64,000 nt of DNA. Source: Papio anubis. Its lineage: Eukaryota; Chordata; Mammalia; Primates; Cercopithecidae. This document shows, piece by piece, positions 28,601 through 40,600 of the stretch. The notes below the pieces were generated by a model. The model was not told where the DNA came from and made no database searches. It saw only the letters and a list, made by a program, of their open reading frames with translations. The position numbers and the translations under genes are program-made. The DNA is taken from NCBI RefSeq assembly GCF_008728515.1, contig NC_044977.1, positions 193,271,603 through 193,335,602 of the forward strand, in the 5' to 3' direction. Every line of letters starts with the position of its first letter. Position 1 is the stretch's first letter.

Positions 28601-31600
28601 CGCAGACTTTACTTCTCAGATCTTTACAAGGCAGAACAGAGCAGCAAGGAAACTGGCACAGATCTTTTGTTTTTGATTCTTCCCACTAAAGCCTGCAGTT
28701 GCTAAACGTGTGTGTACATATGACAAATCTGCCTGATTTGTTCTGCTTCTGATTACTAACCCTACTGGGGTTCTCAGGACAGGAGGCATGTAAAAAAGGA
28801 GAGAAGAGAAAAGATAAAAACAAATGAAAAAATTAAAAATACTCCTGCTATTTTGCAGATGATCATATGCTTTGATATTTTCCATTCTGATGACCAGATA
28901 CTTTCACAGATATTATCACATTCTTTTTTTTTTTTTGAGACGGAGTTTTGCTCGTTACCCAGGCTGGAGTGCAATGGTACAATCTCAGCTCACTGCAACC
29001 TCCACCTCCCAGGTTCAAGCAATTCTCCTGCTTCAGCCTCCCGAGTAGCTGGGATTATAGGCATGCACCACTACGCCTGGCTAATTTTATATTTTTAGCA
29101 GAGATGGGGTTTCACCATGTTGGTCAGGCTGGTCTTGAACTTCTGACCTCAGGTGATCCGCCTGCCTCAGTCTCCCGAAGCGCTGGGATTACAGGTGTGA
29201 GCCACTGTGCCTGGCCAGATATTATCACTTTTAATAACTATAACAAGATATGTGAATAGGGTTTTGCATTTATCAAGTAGCTTTCATTTCAGAGTCTCAT
29301 TGATTTGACTTGCATTTCACTTTCAGGCACAGATGGTGACACTGTCTTGTGATATGGTTAAGTGATTACTCTAGATGACAGTTTAATATTAGTAACAGGG
29401 CCAAGAAAAGAATCCATTTGCTATTAGGACACAAGTACCTGACCCACTGAGTGGCAGTGCCACTAATCTGGTAGCTATTTTGGTCAGCAGCCTGGGAAAC
29501 TTGCACTGAGTTTCTGTAAAACACGCTGGCATGATTCCCAAGTTTCTGACTTGGAGACTGAGTGGGTCAATGCCGCCAATAAGAAGAAGGTCAATCTCAT
29601 GAGAGAAAATAAGTTTAGTTTTGGTCATGTTGTGCTCGGGCCTGAAAGACAGCCAGACAGTAATGTACAGGAGACAGCTAGTGTTCTGGATCTAGAGTTC
29701 GGCAGAGATGCCTGAGGTGGGGGTCATCAATGGGTGAGTGATAGTGCAATGCGAGTGGATGAGACTGCTTCAGGAAAATACACAGAGTAAGAGAGAAGGG
29801 CATACGGCAGAATTGCATTCAAAAAAATTCCAGACTGGGCGCGGTGGCTCACGCCTGTAATCCCAGCACTTTGGGAGGCTGAGGCAGGCAGATCACGAGG
29901 TCAGGAGATAGAGGCCATCCTGGCTAACAGGGTGAACCCCTGTCTCTACTAAAAACACAAAAATATTAGCCAGGTGTGGTGGCGGGCGCCTGTTGTCCCA
30001 GCTGCTCAGGAGGCTGAGGCAGGAGAATGGTGTGAACCCGGGAGGTGGAGCTCGCAGTGAGCCCAGATCGCACCACTGCGCGCCAGCCTGGGCGACAGAG
30101 CGAGACTCCGTCTCAAAAAAAAAGAGAAAACAAAGACGGAAGAGTTATATAATTTGTCCAGCACCACTCAGTTAATGGCGAAGCTGAGGTTAAAATGTGA
30201 GCAGTCTGATTCAAAAGTCCGTAATTTTAACTACTACATCACTTTATTTTCCATGGACGTGAGTAGTGAGTCCAGAGTAGGTTCTTACTGATCTAGGTTC
30301 TTACTGATTCCAAAGACTTTTGTCAGTCTATGATACAGTGTTGCCTCCATAGTCCTAGAATGGTGCTTTTTGTTGTTCTGGGTTTGCTTTTTTTTTTTGA
30401 GACAGGGTCTCACTCTAGGCTGGAGTACAGGGGCACAATCAGCTCACTGCAACCTCAACCTCTCAGGCTTAAGCCATTTTCCCACCTCAGCCTCCTGAGT
30501 AGCTGAGTCTACAGGCATGCATCACCATGGCTGGCTAATATTTTAAATTTTTTAGAGATGGGGATCTCGCTGTGTTGCCCAGGCTGATCTTGTATTCCTG
30601 GTCTCAAAATTCTAGTGCTCTTCCTGCCTCAACTTCCCAAAGTGCTGGAATTACAGCCATGAGCCACCATGCCCAGCCAAGTATACATACTTTAATACCA
30701 ATTAGTTGATTAGCTCTTTTCCAATGTGATTGCTAGCTGAGAATAAATTCTGATAAAAAAGAAAGATGACCTTAGAGTTCCAGGTAGTTATACTAGGCCC
30801 TGACAGGGGAGGACGTGAGTGAGCACACACAATTATGCATGCATTTGTGAGGTCTGATTTTTTTTAAATAGGAGGATATACCAAACCCCAATGACTCACA
30901 TGGCAATTTTATCCAGAATCAAAATGTATTTAAAACACTGCAAATGGAATAACTGCCAAAGAGAAAGCAGAAACCTTTAAGTATTATTGGATTCTACTCA
31001 TTTCAAAACTCAAAGCTGATTAGAGTTTTTGAGGTTATAAAGAAAAAGAAACTCGGCCAGGTGTGGTGGCTCACGCCTGTAATCCCAGCACTTTGGGAAG
31101 TCAAGGCAGGTGGATCACCTGAGGTCCGAAGTTCGAGACCAGTCTGAGCAACATGGAGAAACCGCATCTCTACTAAAAATACAAAATTAGCCAGGCGTGC
31201 TGGTGCATGACTGTAATCCCAGCTACTCAGGAGGCTGAGGCAGGAGAATCACTTGAACCCGGGAGACAGAGGCTGCGGTGAGCTGAGATCGTGCCACTGC
31301 ACCACAGCCCGGGCAACAAGAGTGAGACTCCATCTCGAAAAAAAAAAAAAGAAAAAGAAACTCAACATTAATAAAGTTTATATTTTAAAAATGTAAGCTA
31401 CAATCAAACTATTATAGTTTGTAGCTTAAATTTTTAAAATATAAACTTTCTTGATATAAAGTAAAACTCAAAGGATATTCTAAATATGACAATATTTTAT
31501 AAATAGTTCTCAGATTGTCCTAGGATGCTAGGAGGAAAATTAAATGAGTCATTGTGTCCTCCTCGTCCTCCCCGCCCTCCTCGCCCTCCTGCCCCTCCTC

Positions 31601-34600
31601 GCCCTGCCCGTCCTCCTCACCCTCCTCATTGTAGTACACTTGGAGAGTTCTTCCTATTCTCTTAACGCTTTACATACCACACCCACCCTAGAGGTAGATA
31701 GCTGCTACCTCATTTCACTGGTGAGGAAACTAAGGCACGAAGAGGTTAAGTATTTTGCCCAAGGTTACACAGCTAACATGTGAAGGAGCTGAACACCAAA
31801 TCCAGGCAGCCTGGCTCTCCCCTGAGCCACATGACCTATTAACGACTCCTGTTGCAGTCACGTGAGTTCACTACTAACTCTGCTTTTCCCTAGTCGCCTT
31901 CGTGCTGCAGTCACGTGAGTTCACTACTGACTCTGCTTTTCCCTAGTCGCCTTCGTGCTGCAGTCACGTGAGTTCACTACTGACTCTTCTTTTCCCTAGT
32001 TGCCTTCGTGCTGCAGTCACGTGAGTTCACTACTGACTCTTCTTTTCCTAGTCGCTTTCGTGCTGCAGTCACGTGAGTTCACTACTGACTCTTCTTTCCC
32101 TAGTCGCTTTCGTGCTGCAGTCACGTGAGTTCACTACTGACTCTTCTTTCCCTAGTCGCCTTCGTGCTGCAGTCACGTGAGTTCACTACTGACTCTTCTT
32201 TTCCCAGTCGCCTTTATGCTGCAGTCACGTGAGTTCACTACTGACTCTTCTTTCCCAGTCGCCTTCGTGCTGCAGTCACGTGAGGTCACTACTGACTCTT
32301 CTTTCCCAGTCGCCTTCGTGCTGCAGTCACGTGAGGTCACTACTGACTCTTCTTTCCCAGTCGCCTTCGTGCTGCTAGTCTTTTGCAGATATTCTGAGGA
32401 TAAAGTCTCACTATCCCACAACAAGAAAGCACATTAATTCTTTCTTCCTATTATTAACTTGGAGTAGATAGTAATAACAAAGTCTAAATTTCGGGAACAC
32501 GATGAAAATTCTAATTCAAAAAGAATCACAGGAAGAACTGATTATTTTGTTTCAGGAAAGAGATGTTGGTTCTAATCACACCAATCTTATCAAGCCTAAG
32601 CAATTAATTATCACTGGAACACACGGGCTTCCGGGCAAAAGGATTCCCGTAGGAAAGTACGTTTAATGTAACCGAGCACGTGGAGTTCCACCTTCTCGTC
32701 CTCTCTTTTTCTTTTTTTTTTTTTTTGAGACAGGGTCTCACTCTGTTGCCCAGGCTGAAGTGCAGGGGTGCGATCTCAGCTCACTGCAGCCTCCACCTCC
32801 CGGGTTCAAGCGATTCTCCTGCCTCGGCCACCTGAGCAGCTGGGATTACAGGCACGAGCCACCACACCCAGCTAATTTTTGTAATTTTAGTAGACACAGA
32901 GTTTCACCACGTTGGCCAGGCTGGTCTTAAACTGATCTCAAGTGATCTGCCCGACTCGATCTCCCAAAGTGCTGGGATTACAGGTGGCGTGAGCCACTGT
33001 GGCTGGCCACCTTCTCGTTCTGTAGAAACATTTCATGCATGAAAGTCAGAAATAAGTCAACATGTTTTTGCCTTGGCTGTTTTTCTTTCTTTACCCTACC
33101 CACGTCCGAAAAAACAGCATGGTTTTAAAACCAAACTAAGATTCAGAAGAAAAAGCTTCCTGGCTGTGATGGGCTAAGACTGCTCCTCCAAGACGGCTAC
33201 GTCCTAATTCCTGGAGCCTGGGAATGTTACTTTCATGACAAAAGGGACTTTGCAGGTGTAATTAAATTAAGGATTTTGAGATGGGGCGATTATACTGGAT
33301 GATCTATGTGGGCCCAATGTCACTGTAAGAGTCCTTTTAGGAGGGAGGGAGGAATGGTCATAAGGAGAGGAGGGAGGGAGGAACGGTCCATAAGGAGAGG
33401 AGGGAGGGAGGAACGGTCCATAAGGAGAGGAGGGAGGGAGGAACGGTCCATAAGGAGAGGAGGGAGGGAGGAACGGTCCATAAGGAGAGGAGGGAGGGAA
33501 CGTCTAAGACAGGGAGGGGGAGGAAGTCCATGGGAGGACAGGGAGGGAGGAACAGTGGAGGGAGGGAGGAATGGCCCAGGAGGGAATGGCCCAGCAGTGG
33601 AGGGAGGAATGGAGGGTGAGGGAGGAATGCCCAGTGAGAGGGAGGGAATGCCCATGGGTGGACGGGAGGGAGGGGGAGGAACAGGTGGACGGGAGGGAGG
33701 GAGGAACGGGAGGGAGGGGAGGAATGGACAGGAGGGGAGGAATGGCCCATAGTGGAGGAACCATGGAATGGAGGGAGGGAGGGAATGGCCATAAGGAGGG
33801 AGGAATGGACCAGGTGGAGGAATGGACAGGTGGAGAGGAGGGAGGGAGGAATGGTCCATAAGGAGCAGAGGGAGGGAGGAACGGTCCATAAGGACAGGAG
33901 GGAGGGAGGAACGGGTCCATATGAGAGGAGGGAGGGAGGAACGGTCCATAAGGAGCAGAGGGAGGGAGGAACGGTCCATAAGGGAGAGGAGGGGAGGGAG
34001 GAACGGTCCATAAGGAGAGGAGGGAGGGAGGCATGGTCATAAGGAGAGGAGGGAGGGAGGAATGGTCCATAAGGAGAGAAAGGGATGTGAAAGCAGAGAG
34101 GGCTGGGCACGGTGGCTCAGGTCTGTAATCCCAGCACTTTGGGAGGCTAAGGCAGGACCACTTGAGACCAGGAATTCAATACCGGCCTGGGCAACATGGT
34201 GAAATCCTGTCTCTACAAAAAATACAAAAAATAGCCGGGTGTGGTGGCGGGTGCCTGTAGCCCTAGCTACTTGGGAGGCTGAGGTGGGAGGACTGCTTGA
34301 ACCTGGGAGGTCGAGGCTGCAGCGAGTCATGATTGCATCACTGCACTCCAGGCTGGGTGACAGAGCGAGACCCTGTCTCAAAACACAAACAAACAAACAA
34401 ACGAAGGGGCAGAGAGATCTGAAAGTGCTGTTGGCTCTGAAGATGGAGAAAGTGGTCAAGAGCCAAAGAATGCAGGAAACCTAGAGAAGCTGGAAAAGGC
34501 AAGGAAATGGATTCTCCGCGGAGCATCCGGAGGGCGTGCGGCCCTGCAGACACCTTGGTTTCAGCCCCGTGAAACTCATTTCGGACTTTAATCTCAAGAA

Positions 34601-37600
34601 CTGTAAGATGAGAAATCCGTGTTGTGTTAAGCCATTAAGTTTGTAGTTACTTGTTACAGCAACAATAGGAAACTTTTAAGTTGACCTTATCTCTTGCTGC
34701 TGATTTGCTGTCCTACCCAGTGATTGATTCGTTCCATTAACATCTATGGCCCATAAGACACGATGTGAAACGTTCTGTATATTAAAAAAACATATTGTCA
34801 CAGCTGCCTCAGGAGTTCACAGACTAGTAGCCTCCATCTCCTCCCTGCCAATGTGACTTTTTTTTTTCAACAAGTGAGTCGGCCCATCTGGCAAACCCAG
34901 GAGTTCTGCGTACCTGGTCACGGATAAGCCCGTGATAGAGGATGCTCTGCATGTCCCTGCAGAGCCGCTCCAAGCCACCATACTTAGACCAGACGTTGGG
35001 GCTGTTGGCTGATACCAAACCCTCCACCGTAGTCTTCAAATGACCCAGCAACTGCCAGTGTTCCCTCCTGCAAGGGCATCAGTTACCAATGGTTAGTTAC
35101 CTTTGTTGTGCCTGATCTGGATCATATCAAAGACAGCCTCAGCCGAGGAGCCCCCGCCCCACATCCTGACATCCTCTCCCTATTAATTTTCATTTGGGCG
35201 TAACACTCAACTCTGAGAGAATCAAAGTTGTGAACGATACTAATTATAAAGACAAAAAGCAAAAAGCAAAAACCCTCACATTCAAATGGTATGTTATGCT
35301 TTGTAAGGGGATTTTTATCTACTATCTCACACAATCCTCAAGTAAGTAGCATATAACTCTAACTTTACAGGCGTATAACCCATTCACATCCATTTTTATT
35401 TTTTGAGACACTTACTCCATCGCCCAGGCTGAAGTGCGGTGGCACGATCACAGCTCACTGCAGCCTCAACCTCCCAGGTTCGGGTGATCCTCCCACCTCA
35501 ACCTCCCAAGTAGCTGGGAACTACAGATGTGCAACAACACAGCCTGAAGATTTTTAAATTTTTTGTAGAGATGGGGTCTCACTATGTTGCCCAGGGTGGT
35601 CTCTAACTCCTGGTCTCAAGGGATCCTCCCACTTCAGCCTCCCAAAGAGCTGGGATTACAGATGTGATCCACCGCACTCAGCCTAAGATCCATTTCTTAA
35701 CAACGACAGTACCTGCACAATATACAAAAAGATGAAGGCATCCACCAGACATCTTCTGCCAAACAAAAAAGGCCAGAAACGACTTCTTATTTCCTATATT
35801 TCCAAGCGCTAACTACAGCATCGTGAAGGACAGAAACTGTAGTACTAAGGCGGTCACTAAAATGTCATTTATGGTTATACCGTAAGAAACGGCCATTGCA
35901 GAGGCCAATCGACTGCCAACTTTTGCTCAGTGACTCTGCATATCCTATGCCTCTTCCTCAGAGCTAACTAGCCTCTGATTTCTTAGTGACAGTCTTCACA
36001 TGTGCCAACAGGTTACAATCCGGTCTCACGGGCCTGAGAATCAGTCTGACTCATGAAGTGACTCTGCATACCTGTGTTCTGATTCATTCTGTACTGATCT
36101 TACAAGGTTAACTGTTAAAGGACATCATGAGGCTGGGCGCAGCGGCTCATGCCTGTAATCCCAGCAATTTGGGAGGCTGAGGTGGGTGGATCACGAGGTC
36201 AGGAGTTCGAAACCAGCCTGGCCAACATGGCAAAACCCCATCTCTACCAAAAAATACAAAAATTAGCCGGGTGTGGTGGCACATGCCTGTAATCCCAGCT
36301 ATGCGGGGGACTGAGACAGGAGAATCGCTTGGACCTGGGAAGCGGAGGTTGCAGTGAGCTGAGATCGCGCCATTGCACTCCAGCCTGGGCAACACGCGTG
36401 AGACTCTGTCTCAAAAAAAAGAAAAGAACATCATGATAAATCCAAAAGCAAACATTAAATACTCTATCATCCTAGGGCTTTGATTCCAAAATTATACAAA
36501 CAGCACTGACATCTTAGAAACTTTGAGCGCTCAGATCTACCTATAATTTCCTCCGAACAAAGCTGAAGAATTTCCCTTCCTCACAATAAAGTGTCCCTGA
36601 GGTGCCAAAGCTACAAAAGAATGTGGCTTTTATTCTAAGATATACCAAACAATCTATATTTGGTATCTTCTCCTGTAGAAGAAAACTTTTGTAAAAATTT
36701 GATTTACATAGCTACTGTATTTAGTGTCACCTTTTAAAAAATTTTTGATTGATACATAATTGTACATATTTATAGTATACAATGGATACATTGTGCATTG
36801 ATCGCAACAAATTAGCATATCCATCATCTTTTTTTTTTTTTTTTTTTTGAGACGGAGTCTCGCTCTGTCACCCAGGCTGGAGTGCAGTGGCCGGATCTCA
36901 GCTCACTGCAAGCTCCGCCTCCCGGGTTTACGCTATTCTCCTGCCTTAGCCTCCCGAGTAGCTGGGACTACCGCCCGGCTAGTTTTTTGTATTTTTTAGT
37001 AGAGACGGGGTTTCACCGGGTTAGCCAGGATGGTCTCGATCTCCTGACCTCGTGATCTGCCCGTCTCAGCCTCCCAAAGTGCTGGGATTACAGGCTTGAA
37101 CCACCGCGCCCGGCCCCATCATCTTAAATAGTTATCATTTCCCTGTGATGAGAACATGCAAAAACCTCTCTTCCAGCTGTTCTGAAATACACCATACACT
37201 GTTAACCCTTGTCGTCTTACTGTGCAACAGAACACCAGAACGTACTCTTCTCCTACCTGTCACCTTGGACCTGTTGACCAATCTCTCTCCATCCCCTTCT
37301 CCCGCCTTCCTGTGCAACAGAGCACCAGAATGTCCTCCTACCTGTCACCTTGGACCTGTTGACCAATCTCTCTCCATCCCTTTCTCCCTCCTACCCTCCT
37401 CATCCTCTGGCAACCACTATTCCACTCTCTACTTCCAGGAGAACAACTTTTTAGATTAGACGAGTTTTAGCATGTGACAGCTGTCTTTCTGTGCCTGGCT
37501 TATTGCACTTACTGTAACATCTTCCAGGTTCACCCATGTTGCCAAAACTGAAAGAATTAAGGCTGAATTGTATTCCACAGCGTATACACATACCGTTATC

Positions 37601-40600
37601 TTCAGCCTTTACTCTGTTGATGGACATTTTTTTAAGACAGAGTCTCACTCTCTGTCGCCCAGGCTGGAGTGCAGTGTCATGATCTTGGCTTACTGCAACC
37701 TCTGCCTCCCAGGTTCAAGCGATTCTCCTGCCTCAGCCTCCCATGTAGCTGGGACGACAGGCGCAGGTCACCATGTCTGGATAATTTTTGTATTTTTAGT
37801 TAGATGGGGTTTCGCCATGATGGCCAGACTAGTCTCAGACTCCTGGCCTCACGAGGTCTGTGCACTTCGGCCTCCCAAAGTACTGGAATTACAGGCATGA
37901 GCCACTGTGCCCAGCTGTTGATGGACATTTAAGTTGATTCCATATCTTGGCTATCATGAATAGCACTGCAATAAATAGAGGAGTGCAGATACTGCTTTGA
38001 TACACTGATGGCATTTCCTCTGGATATATACTCAGTATCAGGATGGCCCGATCACATGGTAGTTCTATTTTTAACTTTTTGAGGAACCTCCGAACTGCGT
38101 TGCATGATGGGAACCTCCGAACTGTGTCACGTGATGGGAACCTCTGGACTGCATCGCATAATGCCTGTACTAACTTGCATTCCCACCAGCAGCGTATAAG
38201 GATTCCCTTTCCTCCCCGTCCTCACCGACACTGGCTAGCTTCTGATTTTTTTTTTTTTTAATGTGGAGCGATTAGATTTGGTTTGCTAGTATTTTGTGAA
38301 GGATTTCTGCATCTATACTCATTGGAGGTACTAGCCTGCAGTTTTTTCTCTCGTGTCCCTCTCTAGCTTTGGTATCAGGATAATGTTGGCCTTGTAGAAT
38401 AAGTATGGAGGAATTCTTTCCTTCAATTTTGTGGAATAATTTGGGAAGAACTGGTATTAGTTCTTCCTTAAAGGTGTGGTAGAATTTAGCAGTGACGACA
38501 TCAGGCCCTGGGCTTCTCTTTCACGGGAGAGTTATTACTGATTCAATCTCATTACTCATTATTGGTCTGTCCAGGTTTTCTATTTCTTCATGATTGAGTA
38601 TCAGTAAGCTGTATGTGTCCAGAAATTTCTTTACTTCTTCTAGGTTTTCCAATTTCTTGGCACAGAGTTGCTCATAACAGCCTCTAGTGATTCTTTGTAT
38701 TTCTGTGCTGTCACTTGCAATGTCTCCTTTTTGTCTCTGATTTTATTTATTTTGAGTCTTTTTCCCCCCTTGGTCTAGCTAAAGGTTTGTTAATTTTATC
38801 TTTTGAAAAAAACAACTCTTTTGTTAACCTTTTATATTGTTTTTTTTTTTCAGTCTCTATTTCATTTATTTCTGCTCTGATCTTTATTATTTCTTTCCTT
38901 CTACTAATTCTGGGTTTTGTTTGTCCTGGTTTTCTAGTTTCTTGAGGTGCAACGTTAGGTTGAGATCTTTCTACTTTTTTGATGTAGATGTTAATTGCTA
39001 TTAACTTCCCTCTTAGTACTACTTTTGCAGTATCCCACTGTTTTGGTAGGCTGTGTTCCCATTGTCATTTGTCTCAATAAATTTTCTAATTCCTTCTTAA
39101 TTCTTCATTGACCAACTGGTTGTTCAGGAGTATGTTGTGTAATTTCCAAGTATTTGTATAGTTTCCTAAGTTGTTCTTCTTATTGATTTCTAGTTGCATT
39201 GCATTGTAGTCACAAAAGATACTTGAATGGCTGGGTGCAGTGGCTCACGCCTGTAATCCCAGCACTTTGGGAGGCCGAGGTGGGCGGATCACTTGAGGTC
39301 AGGAGTTCAACACCAGCCTGGTCAACATGGTGAAACCCCATCTCTACTAAAAATACAAAAAAATTAGCCAGGTGTGGTGGTGTGTGTGTGTAATCCCAGC
39401 TACACAGGAAGCTGAGGCAGGACAACTGCTTGAACCCGGGAGGTGGAGGTGGAGCTGGGACTGCACCACTGCACTCCAGCCTGGGCGACAGAGTGAGACT
39501 CCATCTCAGATAAATAAATAAATAAATACTTGATATGATTTCAATTTTTAAAAATTTGTTGAGACCTGTTTTGTGGCCTACCATATGACGCCATGTATCC
39601 TGGAGATGGTTCCATGTGCTGCTCAGGAGAATGTGTATCCTGCAGTTACCGAGCAGAACGTTCTGCAGATGTCTCTGTTAAGTCCATTATAGGATACAGT
39701 TTAATGCTGCTGTTTCTTTGTTGATTTTCTGACTGCATGATCTGTCCATTGCTGAAAGTGGGTATCAGAGTTCTCGACTGTTACTGTATCAGTTTCTCTC
39801 CCCATCTAGGTCTATTAATACTCACTTTATATATTAAAGAGCTCCCTCGGCGGGCGGATCACAAGGTCAGGAGATCGAGACTACGGTGAAACCCCGTCTC
39901 TACTAAAAATACAAAAAATTAGCTGGGCGCGGTGGCGGGCGCCTGTAGTCCCAGCTACTCAGGAGGCTGAGGCAGGAGAATGGCGTGAACCCGGGAGACG
40001 GAGCTTGCAGTGAGCCGAGATCGCGCCACTGCACTCCAGCCTGGGCGACAGCGTGAGACTCCGTCTCAAAACAAAACAAAACAAAACAAAACAAAATAAA
40101 GAGCTCCCATGTTGGGTGCATGCATACACACACACACACACACACAGATACACACATACACACACAGACACATACACACACATACATATGCACAGATATA
40201 CACACACATACATACACATACACACATACACATACATAAATACACACACACACACACACACACAAACTGTTATATCCTTTTGTTGAATTGACCCTTCATC
40301 ATTATACAATGACATTGACTCTTTTTACAGCTTTGGATTTAAAGTCTATTTTCTCTGATATAAGTAAAGCTACTCCTGCTCTCTTTTGGTTTCCATTTGC
40401 ATAGAGTACCTTTTTCCATCCCTTCCCGTCGAGTCTATGTATGTCCTCACATGTGAAGTGAGATTCTTGGAAGCAGCATATGGTTGGGTCTTATTTGGAT
40501 GGTTTTTTAAAAAATTCACTGGGTCACTATCTTTCATTTGGAGAATTTAACCCATTTACATTTAAGGTAATTATCAATAAGTCAGGTCTGTTACTTGTTT

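Larger units (their letters stand above)
33165..34685 (+). mobile_element. Old interspersed repeat split by a minisatellite and an Alu, family not assigned
   Basis: The left part (33165-33345) holds 'ctgctcctccaagacggctacgtcctaattcc', 'aaaagggactttgcaggtgtaattaa' and 'gagatggggcgattatactggatgat'. The right part (34405-34685) holds 'ttggctctgaagatgg', 'gaagctggaaaaggcaaggaaatggattctc' and 'taagccattaagtttgtag'. I know both halves as one dispersed repeat. The 30-bp array and an Alu lie between them. Confidence 0.6.

Noticed and set aside
31851..32378. CRISPR-like regularly spaced repeat
   Set aside because: The whole 51-53-bp unit repeats with no unique spacers, and this is a primate nuclear intron; it is a minisatellite.
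32173..32437. Repeat-protein-like frames over the E-box array
   Set aside because: The last units are 51 bp, again a multiple of three; earlier 52- and 53-bp units break the frame, and there is no start or splice context.
33306..34110. Long repetitive frames on both strands (Gly/Arg/Glu-rich and Pro/Ser/Leu-rich)
   Set aside because: The 30-bp minisatellite unit is a multiple of three, so frames stay open by construction.
40053..40315. Cys/Val and Thr/His dipeptide-repeat ORFs
   Set aside because: They are translations of the CA microsatellite.
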